DNA from: Neodiprion pinetum
Lineage: Eukaryota > Arthropoda > Insecta > Hymenoptera > Diprionidae
NCBI RefSeq assembly: GCF_021155775.2
Contig: NC_060232.1
Location: 41,210,089 to 41,274,088, forward strand
Direction: 5' to 3'
DNA: 64,000 bases
Positions within the stretch are counted from its first letter, which is position 1. Every line of letters begins with the position of its first letter. The position numbers were made by a program, and so were the translations under genes. Below are positions 42,901 to 53,800 of the stretch, piece after piece. The notes under the pieces were generated by a model that ran no database searches, was not told where the DNA came from, and worked only from the letters and a program-made list of their open reading frames with translations.

Positions 42901-45900
42901 CGCCCGACTTTTTTCTCGCGTAATCCCATCTTTAAGCACCTCGTATCGAATTTGTATACCGCACCTTCGACTTCGCGCGGTCATACGTGTTTAACAGAAT
43001 TTTTTTTTAGATTTTCTACATGACCGTTTAGTAGCTTGGAGATCTCCCTTCAAGGTGATTTTTTAAATATTGTTCGAGATTGTTCCTCGCCAAGTTATCC
43101 AATATCAAAAGAAATAATTTCTCAAAATCTTTGATCCTGCTTAACAAGTCAAAAAATCATTTTATGGAAATTTGAAAATAAACGAGCTTGAACCTCGAAA
43201 TGCTGCTTTTCTGAATATTGAACAGAAAATGATCCGCAATGCCAGCTGCAGATTTGACAACTGCCCAAGATGGCTCTTGAAATTCAGCGATCGAGATTTA
43301 AACTCACCGCGACACAGCTTCCACAAAAATACCGAGCGTGTTTCCCGGTCGTACAATCTTGAGGAATAGAACAGTTTTACTTCAAAGCCCTGTTCTAAAA
43401 TTCTTCCCACGTTCATTAATACCGGAGATATTGAAGTACAAACGCTACTTCCGGTATTAAGATTGCCCAAAGTTTTTTTCACTCATTATACCTATGATCA
43501 AAGTTTTCGCACACTATTTGTTTTGATATTGGATAACCGAATGAGTAACAATCACAGATGTTACGTGCTCATCGCTATTTCGCACTCACAACTCATTCTT
43601 GGTCTCTATTACCTGGAAGCTACATAGGTGTATGTATTATTACGCCAGATTAATTGTAAACAATCCCTAGGGCATCCTATGCACACCCGACTATAGCCTC
43701 TTGTTCCCAGAACTCTGGTCATGGACTCTGCTTTCTGCACTCACTCCCGCATCGTTCCGCTCACCCCAAGTCACTTCCCGTCTTATACCTTCTAAACTGT
43801 GCACCTCGTCTTTACCTCTCGATCTATGCGCTAATCTTTGCGACTCTCTAATTAGGATCGTCACCACGCATTCCTACGTTTATAATCAATGAGTCACCAA
43901 GTCCTATTTCACTTACAAGACCCATGTTCACTTTCAACACCTCAATCAAGAGCCCTCATCCCAGTTAAACCCAGTCGCACTGTATTCCCTGCCGCTCGGG
44001 CATAAACGACCCTCAATTCGCACCACAGACAATATTGAAAAAATGATTTTGAATGGAAAACGCCAATCTGCAACTCCGGGCTATCTTGAAAATTTGAAGA
44101 ACAGTTCTGTTGTTTGCGTTAACGGTGCAAAGTCGAAGGTTCAATTTAAAAATTTGGCATGGGTGACTTAAAGATAGAATTACTCTACAAAAAATGCATA
44201 TAGACTAAATGTGATGGAACTTGAAGCCAAGATTTGCAGTTTTAAAATCGTTTTCGATTCAACTTTCTACTTGCATTTTACGCAAAGTTTCTGCGTTTCA
44301 AAGTTGGATCTTTCTACAGCAAAAGCGGGAGGGAAGGGGCTCGTTAATTTTTTTCACGAGTGTATTTACGTTCTTCCACACTGACAGTGAGAAAAAAGTG
44401 AGACGTATTATTTATTACAGAAAGTAACAAAAGTTTTGAGACCTCGCAATATAGTGTCTCGATGTTCGTCACAAAATCAGAACTTTTCAAACTGTCGAAT
44501 TAACTGAAAATCAAACCGTAGAAGTCACACGAAAAGTCTGGTAGCCAAAAATCATTTAAAATAGCAGATGAAATTGAACATGATGACGATTTAGACGTAC
44601 AAATTTCACGAGAGATGCTCTACGTCTAAAGGCCTCAAAAAAGTAACGTCAATTTTCGCATATGTCAACTTGCTCCTAATTGCCTTATACCTATACCTAT
44701 CGTGTTGTGAAGTTGCGCGCTTTGGTCCTAAATTCGAAAAGAAAATCCACTTGCAACAAATATTAAGTTTAGTTGAGGAGGAATTTTTGCGATTTGCAAT
44801 TTTAAATTAGGCTAATTCTGAACTCTAATCAAGTCTTCTGTATAAAAACGGCAGAAAAAGCAGAAAGTGTATGAAAATCCGGAAAATGTGACCAAAAGTG
44901 ACATTGTGTACAAAAAGTAGGTAAAATCGGCTTTAGTGACTGATCACCAGAAGTCCCGCATGAATTCAATTCACTTTGCAAATTTGTATTGAATCTGCGT
45001 CAGGGGATATGTTGACGACTCGTCTGAGACGCTGCAAAGACAGATGACATGTCTAATTCAAAAACTGAGAATAATCAATTAGTAACCCACCCGTTCTGAA
45101 ATTTCGTTCTTAGTTCGCTTTTAGTGTTTTCCAAACTGGACTGTGATTAATTGTAAATGGAATAATAAATCGTCTATAAATTTGTGTTAATTAATCTACG
45201 GTTATATGATATGAACGGAGGGTCTTCGTAAGATGTCACGGTACCGACATGTCACTTATAATTCTTGGATACTGGACTCAACGATGTTATTTTTTTCTCA
45301 TTTGCGTTATACCTTTTTAAGTCAATTACGTTTCACACCTTTTGACTACGATAGCGCATTACGATTTCATTTAAACTTACGAATATAAAGATTTGTCTCG
45401 CATTGTTACATTCGTACCAAATCTCAGAATCAAAATTGATTTAGGGTAGAGAGGAAATTATTGAGTTATTAATATCATATTTAGCTATACATCAAACTGC
45501 ATTAAGATGAACGCGCACAATGTACACCGGAATGCAATGTGAACACACATGATATCTCTACAGAGCGGCATTTGAACTTGAGCTAAAATATCATCCATAA
45601 CACGCTACCCGTTGTTATAATTTTTTTTTACAATTTTTTTCCAGCACAAATTGTTCATATGTTATATTATTGATATAACTGAACGTCTTTAAGTCGCCGT
45701 ATTTATGTGCCAGCTATGTACATCGAGTTATGCATCGGTTGATATAGGTATATGTATAATTGGTCGATAGACGATGGTAGAAGAAATGTAAAAAAATAGT
45801 AGAATTATCGGAAAATTTTTATGGCGATGCAAACGATGTTATTGTACTACACTCGCTTGTTTCGGCCAATTATTTATGTATACATACATCTATGCGTGTA

Positions 45901-46475
45901 GGTAAAAATGCCAGTTGGATGTGGGAGAGACACGTACAATTTACGTTAAATTACACCGATGGAGGGCAATCCTCGCTTCAAACAAAGTACGGTGATGTCG
46001 CGCAACTACAGAAAAACGAGGGGGACTCGAGTAAAATTTAAGTAATACCGAGCTTTACGTTTTTGAAATAACTAAAACGGAAGTAATGAAAAGTTTATTT
46101 CGTACAAGATTTGGATTGATAGTATGTGTGACCTGAAAAAAAATTTCCATCTTCTTCGATGAAAGTGTGTACGCAAACAAATTTTGGCAGAAAATTTTCT
46201 GTCCCCCGCTGCCAAAAATTTCACGCCCCCCTCCCCCCGCCCGCGAAACCCGTAGTACCGTTATGTAATCCGTATTCCTAGTCATCGAGAATTACGTGTA
46301 AATTGCATCATGCACGTGTGCGTTATCTATAACTATGCCTATAGATATAGATAGATTTGCGTAAAGGGTATACTAACTCGTTGTGAGGAATATCTTCTTC
46401 TTGTTGGCGGGAAGTTTCTGCTCTCAGCAGAAGGATTACACCAAAACACAGAATTTTTACGCAAGCGAAAGCCAT
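18841..46475 (-). CDS. Voltage-gated calcium channel alpha2/delta subunit
   Basis: Coding exons in transcript order (minus strand): 46475-46378, 40491-40410, 36699-36589, 34898-34676, 34516-34385, 33908-33318, 33137-33001, 31578-31498, 31361-31281, 31163-31089, 30249-30142, 29947-29876, 29574-29433, 28923-28702, 28420-28321, 23769-23650, 23521-23409, 22891-22752, 22166-21994, 21424-21186, 19931-19616, 19138-18841. The sum is 3,654 nt, 1,217 aa plus stop, with every phase matching. In order: signal peptide (MAFACVKILCFGVILLL), VWA_N motif DPSLSWQYFG, VWA domain (about 247-405), Cache-type repeats (LGVNGYSFIVDNNGRILYHP near 513; LDCYILDNNGFIIIS near 895), the Cys-rich delta region, and a CGG-plus-hydrophobic tail suited to GPI anchoring. 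Family role: extracellular, sets surface level and synaptic placement of Cav channels. The MIDAS is degenerate (see the VWA entry). Family is certain; which insect paralogue (stj, stolid, CG4587 type) is not. Confidence 0.95.
19786..19839 (-). repeat. Pro/Ala codon repeat inside the alpha2/delta coding sequence
   Basis: In the second-last coding exon, residues about 1045-1062 read as alternating proline and alanine (LPAPPAAGPAPAPAPAVPP), encoded by near-repeats of GCTCCG. It lies in the delta part between the conserved WSF-like segment and the Cys-rich motif CEKKTELYIL. The vertebrate alpha2/delta-3 sequence as I know it has no such stretch, so this looks like a lineage-specific linker that grew by slippage. 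Confidence 0.8.
25243..25791. mobile_element. TIR element with TAA duplication (PIF/Harbinger-like), intronic
   Basis: The ends are inverted copies of CAGGGTGTCCAGC, and both are flanked by TAA (25240-25242 and 25792-25794), the 3-bp duplication used by PIF/Harbinger elements. Subterminal regions on both sides are rich in CGGGAATT-type motifs (left CCGGGAATTCC, right TCCGGGAATTTTT). The body of about 549 bp has no transposase. It sits in the intron of about 4.6 kb between alpha2/delta coding exons 15 and 16. Confidence 0.7.
26712..26810. repeat. Trinucleotide repeats (AAC)n then (GAT/GGT)n
   Basis: A run of AAC (26712-26742) is followed by GAT, GGT and GGC triplets (26772-26810). It lies in an alpha2/delta intron, so the triplets are not translated in that gene. 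Confidence 0.9.
30877..30905. repeat. (TA)n microsatellite
   Basis: About 14 TA units in an intron between alpha2/delta coding exons 10 and 11. Confidence 0.95.
33318..33908 (-). other. VWA-domain exon of alpha2/delta with degenerate MIDAS
   Basis: This single exon (197 codons) encodes almost all of the VWA domain. The lead-in DVYDFRNSGWFVGGATSSKD matches the family pattern (DLYDC...WY..AATSPKD). The metal-binding loop, normally DxSxS, reads D261-N-G-G-Y265 (33774-33760): Asp is kept, both Ser are replaced by Gly and Tyr. The third loop, usually TDG, reads T368-S-D370 (33453-33445). The Thr of the middle loop (EGTTNAS) is kept. The frame is open and the fold residues are intact, so the losses are not decay of a pseudogene. 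The paralogues alpha2/delta-3 and -4 of vertebrates also have imperfect sites, but milder ones. Confidence 0.9.
41347..41399. repeat. 14-bp-arm palindrome with CG-rich loop
   Basis: TGAGTTTCGAGT (41347-41358) pairs with ACTCGAAACTCA (41388-41399), extended by partial pairing inward, around a loop of about 29 bases. It lies in the 5.9-kb first intron of alpha2/delta. Function unknown. Confidence 0.6.
43416..43460. repeat. Perfect 11-bp inverted repeat
   Basis: TTAATACCGGA (43416-43426) and TCCGGTATTAA (43450-43460) are exact inverse copies, with an inner GAAGTA/TACTTC pair between them. It lies in the first intron of alpha2/delta. It could be a small MITE remnant or a binding-site pair. Confidence 0.55.
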
Positions 46476-47960
46476 TTTGATTGAGATACTGATTGAGATT
46501 TAATAATATTACACCGGGTAGAAATTGATAGCGTTCACGTCGAAGCCGAAGAATATGAATTGTAAAACATGCAGTACAAACTATCTCAACGTATCGTCAA
46601 TTATTTTCGTCGCGAATCCGAATAGCAGGTATAATTATTATTTTTCTAGTCACTTTTGCCCGGTTCTCGATTTAAATGATGAAACTGGATCTCGGGTTTA
46701 TGCCTCGACTTGGTTCACATATTTTTGTCAACGTACGAGAGTATATCGACACACCGCCTTGACGAACCGCTCAACGATTGTGATTTTTATTTCTTCAGAG
46801 TGCTCCACCACAATTAGTGGTACTATTCTTATTATTATTGCACATTTGTCGCACTCGAATCTTTGCACTTTATGACACCAGTTTTCACTCGTGCTGCCTT
46901 TTCTATTGTCTTTATCATGAAATCGGACCGGCGACCAGCCCTCTTCACATCTAGGGCTCTCAGGGCACGGCGGGTAGTCGAAGCTGGTTTTGATTCCGCA
47001 GGAACTCTCGTTATCACTCCGTAAGAACGCTATATAGAGAGGTCCGGATGAAGATTCAAACTGTCCGCAACAGCGTTGAAACGAGTATGTAGTCCAACGT
47101 TTGAAAACATCGAATTTTGCTGCCCGCGGACCGTGCACGTTGGGTGGAAATCCGTATATCTGGGTTTTATCGGCGAAGAAAAACGAAACACAAATGGAAG
47201 TCACTCCCCTTGCGAATATAAATTACACGCGATCAATCGCTCTCAGTCACGATGAAAATATTGTTGAAAATTGGCTAAGCTACGCGAAAGCACACTAAAC
47301 AGTTTAAAAAATTCTAAACGACATCGAACGTTATTCGGGTAATTTTTTCGTTTCCTTAGGCGATTAATTCGGATGTGACGTTGACTTCGGCGACAAACAG
47401 CTCCCAGTGACACTTCTTGTTCGTTTAAGCAAAAACTGACGATTCCCGTCCCGTATGATATTGGTTTCACGTGCCTCCGTTAACACACGATATATTCGAG
47501 AATACAATTCCATGAGTATTCACGCATTCCCTTGCCTTATTCGTAGAGAAACACGGTCGAGAAACACAATCATCTTGGAGGCGAACCTTGGACTTGCGCT
47601 GGCGCAGTCCTTTTACTACGTACTACGTTACGCTGATACGTAGCGGTGGTCTACGTCGTCGTCGTCGTCGTTCGGCAGGTCGCGGGGCGCAGGGCGCGGT
47701 CCAGCTATACGGGGTACAGAGGGCTGAGGGCTGTGCGGGGGTGATACGGTGGCGGAAGGTAGATTTTTCTGGAGGAAAGGAACGGGGCGACAAGCAGCCC
47801 CGGTACCCGGACCCGCGTCGCTATGTGCGATTTCTACGGCGCGCAGCCGCCGCATCATTGATTTAACCCTGCGTATACCTATTGTACTACGTTCTTCCTC
47901 GTGTGTATTACGTAAAGTGCCTCTGGGCCGAGGCGCAAGGTAGCACGAGAGGTGCACGGG
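46476..47960 (-). promoter_or_regulatory. Upstream region of alpha2/delta, GC/CpG-rich at 47.63-47.95 kb
   Basis: The start codon at 46475 is preceded on the minus strand by AT-rich sequence without a nearby obvious splice acceptor. Further upstream, 47630-47950 is markedly GC- and CpG-rich for this window, with GTCGTCGTC repeats and several GGGGCG-like boxes, and could be the promoter. A 158-codon Cys-rich open frame without an ATG (47204-46728, minus) lies in between (see findings). Where transcription starts is not visible. Confidence 0.35.
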
Positions 47961-50800
47961 ATCAGGCGGAGGTGACTTTGCCGATTTCACTCCGTTGAGT
48001 AAGAGACCTTCGAATCAAAGACTCGCGGGACCAGCCATGCTTAATTACAAATAGTAGCGCTAAATTTGAATCACGCAATCTAAAGTATACCCAATTCACG
48101 CCAACTATTTTAGTCATTGCAATCGTTGAACAGTTTCCAAAGTGGTAGCGGACGGCCAATATGTATATTTTTCGCGTAACGCAATACATTTTAACTTCGC
48201 TACTATTAAAACGGTGGATCTACCAAGAAAAAGTTACAGTTACGCCTACTGAGGAACCCTATATTTTTTCCTCGTCTTGTGGAAAATTCGGTTGGGACAC
48301 GGTATTGTTCTGGTATATTATCCTGGTTGCTGCACCAATGGCTTGTCGAAAATGCTTATTACACACTCTTTGATTTTTCTAGGGGGTTTGGAGCGTGACG
48401 CCAAGTGATTAAGGGGGTGCCCTGGTCAATTTCGATGTTTACGTATTGGTATATATATATATATATCCACATATCCAGATCCACGTATCTCAAACGCGAA
48501 AATGGGCTCAAAAGTCCCGTTCTATGCACAATTCTGAAAAAAAAGAAACTCCAATACATTTTCATTTGATGCAGAAATAAAGAAATACGTTGTTGCAGAT
48601 AAATTCGCAATATATTCAATCCCACCGGACCCATACCAATAAATAGAGGTTATAAATAGGCAGTCTGTATATCTCCTTTCTCGAAGCAACGTCGTTAACT
48701 AAACGGTTGCTGAAGATTGCTATAGACAGCCGGCTAAGCGGCACCTTTCGAAGCTCTTGGCTCAGCGGGTTCAGCGCAGCTAGGTGCGCGAGGATACGGA
48801 TAACTGACTAATTTAGCATCGTAGGACATTACCGTCATGATGGGAGGTGTATGTTCTTTCGATGGGCACATTTTCGTCCCATTTTGAGCAGACCATATTT
48901 GATTCTGAGCCCAATGAAAGCCATCTCGAAAATGTACAAAGTGGAGTCTACACGTATACCGTGCACATACCATGTGGAGATTTTCACACTTTAAAATGTG
49001 CGCAAAATGATCTCGAATGCGATTGGTTGAAAATCCAAGAAGGCTTCCATGGGGCGCGGGACGCGATTGGTTCTTACAGATGGCTTTGCAAGAACCTATC
49101 TCATCTCGTGGCCGCTATGCTGGCGTTGTAATATTGGGATTGTAAGACTTCCAATTAACAATCCCAGATTTTTTTATTCTTACGATAAAAATGCAACTGA
49201 CAACCACTGACTCAATCACGTCGTTTTGATCAGTTTTAATCACTGAATTTTGTCGGTGCCCATTGTTGGGGGTGTCTTTTTGCTGCCGACGGCGTAGCGC
49301 TGCCGCATCAATTTGACGCCCGTGAAAATCCAGCCATAGGTACCACGTGCAACAGAGACAGAAGTAACGTTCTACTACCGGACAGTCGCACAGTGGTGAG
49401 TAACACGAATGAAGACAGTAGACACTGAGGGTGCCAGTCCCCAGGATTAAAATTCAATTTCGTTAGCCTGATGGAAATAATTTCTACGCCGAACCACGAA
49501 TTTTATTTTACGATTAAGTAAAGGAATTCGAACTCTTTCGTAGTTTTGGCATAAAATTTTTTGTAATTCTTCATACGTTTTCGTCGCATGTGACAGATAA
49601 GTGTAGAATGGCTCGCATTTACTCGATCGTTTTCCTTCTATCAAATGTTGAAATGGGTAAAAATTCCTGGTTTAGAACAGTAACAAATGTTTTTTATAAG
49701 ACTAGCGTATTGAGTCAAGGTCAGTTCATGAATATACGATAGATTCTCTAAATTCGTCTAGATGATACACAATAGATGAGAAGATCAATCTTCAAATGAA
49801 GACTCAAATTCTGCTTTACAGGTTTATCCTGCCGCAATAAGTTTTCCTTCCGACAATGAGCGAGATACGACAAGTAGCGGTGGTTTGAGAAGAGTATTGC
49901 ATACTCTCTTTTACAGATTCGTAATCTTATCCATCTAAATGAAATTCTAAAATTGCCGATCATTAGAATCTGATTACAATTTTTCTTAGAAATTCATACT
50001 CTTTTATGAGAATTCATGGAGTTTCATAAAAATTTGTACTTTTTAACGAAATTCTAAGAATACTGCACGAAATAATAATTTATGAAAAAATGATTTTCTG
50101 CGAAAGATAATTACTATTTCAGACCCATGTCGCTAGTTGGGGGAAAAAAAAAAAAAAAAAAAAAAACTACCAGTTTCTACAAAAAAATTATAAAAAATTC
50201 ATATATACATACATACATACACGTGTATATACATATAGATTCATTTCAATCGAATGAAATTAATCTAACCATACCATGGTCACGAAATTATAATTATATA
50301 TACTGGCTACTTTTTGAATTGTCGGTAGTGTACCATTCAATTTTGTCGATACACTAACTCCCATTAGCCTGGTTCTCCTTGGTAGAATGTGGTTACTGAA
50401 CGGTTTGGAGAAGAAGTTCTGTTTCCTTCTTAATAATAATTCCATAATGCTTAAATGAAGTATTCCAATTTATAATCAAACATAATTCAGTTGCATGTAC
50501 GGTTCATACAAATAGATAAACCGTTAGCATAACATAAAACATCCCACACATTTCCAGGACTAGATCGTCACAAATGCTGAATTTTGCTGATTGTGAATGG
50601 TATTGTCTCCTTTGTTATCATCAAGAGTTTGGCAGTTAACTGATAAAAATAGATCCAGACATTCCTTCAGAATGCACCCCAGGGTAATAGTCGTATATTC
50701 TTTCTATTTTCCATTCCGTTTACAATTCTATGTCAGTTTCTCCCCAATTTTTTCATTGCTCTGACAACTCGTCAACGTTTTAATTATAGACAATATTATT
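47961..50800. other. Intergenic, no gene seen
   Basis: Only short unrelated frames. A small hairpin GGGATTGT/ACAATCCC lies near 49136-49167. A 23-base poly(A) run at 50144-50166 is followed by CATA repeats. A possible Mtr4 poly(A) signal (ATTAAA on the minus strand, 50783-50778) lies about 20 bases past the Mtr4 stop codon. Confidence 0.5.
50144..50166. repeat. Poly(A) run
   Basis: A 23-base uninterrupted A run, followed by an ATACATAC-type repeat near 50203-50222. It may mark the tail of an old retrocopy, but no source sequence was recognised beside it. Confidence 0.9.
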
Positions 50801-53800
50801 TCACAAGTACAAGGAGGCAGCGAAAACAATGTCTCGTTTTATCACCTTTATGCCTTCACTGAATTTATTTTCCAAATCCGAGTTTCCGATATTTTTTGCT
50901 GCCTGACAGAGTTGTCTCAGAATCTCCTCTAACCGACGCATACATCTTATTATAGACCCTGGAAAAAATATCATGTTAATCTATTGTTGTGATGTAAATA
51001 AGGGTAGCACATGAAGCACACGAATCTCAAGGTATTCTCATTCTTATAAACATGTGGAAGCTTCCACGGATGCGTGTGTACGTTTAACATAGCTACTCGG
51101 TTTTTGATTCTACATATTGTGTAGCATAGCTGAACATTTTGATCCAGCCATAACCAATCACCATTGTGAAAGCTTTCGATTTTGAAAAAATTTCATCTTC
51201 ACAGTAATTGCTCGAATAAAGAAATGACAGTTAGTCATAATTAATTTTTATATAATTTAAACTGTATATTAATTCAGGAAAACTATGATTTTAGCTATGC
51301 TTTTCATATTTTAAGTGGGGAGTAAAAAGGGCATGCGCTCAAGTCGTGGATATGAACGGAAACGAATCTAAGGAAAAGCAAAATTTCGTATTCCGACAAT
51401 AATTTCATATCAATTTACATTATTTTGAAGGAAAAAGTATAAGTTTTTTTTTTTTGCAACTAAAATGTGAAAATGGGCGATTTTGGTCGCATGCTGAAAA
51501 TGAACAAAACATGCTATTTCTCAACGAATGACGTGCGCGTTGAGAATTGTTGAATCATTTTTTCACCAGAGAAAAAAAAAACTGTTTTTGTCCACTCATA
51601 GAGCAAGTAGCCTCTGTACGGTGACGCACTTTACCACCCATCTCATACACGCGTCTCGTGATCTTGCAGTCTACCTTCTGGACTTGCGCTCTAAACTGCA
51701 TATCCAATGACACTTCCCTAAAATATATCTAAATTTCTACCTTTCAAACTGAACACTTTGCCTCTAAAAACGTAATTAACAGAAGTCAATATCTAAAGTA
51801 ATCCTTAGAGAAACGTGTTAGTAGCCATACTGAACATGAATTTTTATACAATCTTGCATTTCAACATCCTGGCTGTTGTCAAGTATGAAAGCAAAAAATA
51901 AACAAGAATATGCGATCTTAAAGCCACTAAACTCTCGTTCTCAAAACTAACTGCACCCACATGAAAATGAAACTTTTGTTCTTTCTACATGAAGATATTT
52001 GAATTTGATGAAACTCTATTATATCTATCATTTTGATATTCGAACACTCACTAGCAAACTAATATTAAATTCTATTATATCTAAAGCTGCATGAACAGTG
52101 TTTCTTACGATACCCTAGAAACTACTGAAACAAATGAAAAGTTGGAAATAGTGCACATGCTGGCCATGAATGACCACAAACATTCCATTCGCGCTGCATA
52201 AATATTTCACCACTGCTTCAATAGATATTGCAGTGATTAGTCCAAAATCTTCACTGTATTATTGACAATTAGAATACCCACCTTCAAATATATCAGTCAT
52301 TTTGCAGATTTGTAAGAAATTGGCACCTTTACACCACGCGTACACAACATCCATTAGATATGGTTTAAATTTCTCCACGTATGCTTCTTCATCTATCTCC
52401 AGTTTAGCATCGGTGGTTACCTTAGCTATTCGCCTAGCCAAATCCTGCATCTGTCTTAGGGGTCCGCTTAGCTCTTCTGTGCTTTTAGGCATTTCATTAC
52501 TCTTCTCGTCGCAAACAAAGCAACTAACTAGAGCCACCATTTGTGGTACGCTCAATGCGTTGAACAACCCGTTAAAAATCATCTCAGTCATCAACAATTC
52601 ATCAGCGCCATTTAATTCACAAGCCACCCGACCTTTCAACTCGATAACATCAGCTGCTGTGCAATAAGCCATCCTGCGTAAGACTCTCTTTCTACATTTC
52701 AGTTCATCCATCTGCAATACGGACTTGGCGCGTTTGAGATCGGTTTTTGCTTGTCTTAGATCTTCGCCAATCTTTTCTTTGTGCAAAAATCGTTGGGATA
52801 GATCTGGTAATTCAGGATCCTGCAGAATAAAAAAATAACGTCTACATAATAAGTCTGATGAATCAGAGTATAGCCCACAAGTGATTGGCGACTTGTTACC
52901 TTATGCAATGGATGGGCAAATAGTCTTTCCTCCAGGGTTTCAATTTTTTTAATGACATCCTTGAAACCTGGATCTACGATATGCATATCAGTTATTGGAT
53001 TTAATAACGGTGGACCATCCGGAAATCGCTTTTCAACTTCTTGAATAGTTTTCAATACACTCTTTCTGTTATCGGCAGGTCTTAGGTCTTTTGGATAAAA
53101 TACCCGTAGTGAACTGACTTGTGAGATTAATGAATGTAATACTGGTACAACTTCCATATCTCCCTCATCACCATCCTTACATGGAAGTGGATTTCCTTCA
53201 GTAGACTGACTGGATATGTGAAGCAGAATGTCCACAATGATTACAGTCTTATCTTTCATTGGATTGTTTGGACTCTTCTTTTTGAAATTAACAATGATAC
53301 CCCAATCAAATTCTGCAGTCTCATTTTTAACCTACCGAAATTATTTACAAGTACATATTATACAAAACATTTAGGATAATATGTCGCATTGTTAAGTAGT
53401 GATTTTTAGATGTAACAGTTGGTAATTGATAAATAAGTTATAGGAGACTACATTGGACTCCGACTATTTTCTTTCTAACTAATTTCCGATTGGGATTTGA
53501 CATTTCCTTACAAGTACCTATCGTAATCACATTACTATTACCGACTCTCCACTGTTCGTGAGACTGCATACTTATATGTACTGGACGCGTCACATGTATC
53601 AATAAAGAGACGAATTGAATCTTGCATGCAAGTGTTGATGTTAAACACGCTTGGTCATTTCTCATGACTCAAAGGGAACCTAAGTGTGCAAGTCAAGACA
53701 CTTGATTTTAACTGAAGCCTTAATAAGCGAGTTTCTCTTACACAAAGATCAGATAGCAAACGAGCAGCAAGTAAGTAGCAACGGCTCATGTGGGCTTCAG

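Noticed and set aside
47588..47990. Arg/Pro-rich frames on both strands near 47.6-48.0 kb
   Set aside because: The GC-rich, CpG-rich block keeps all frames open by composition; amino-acid content is low-complexity.
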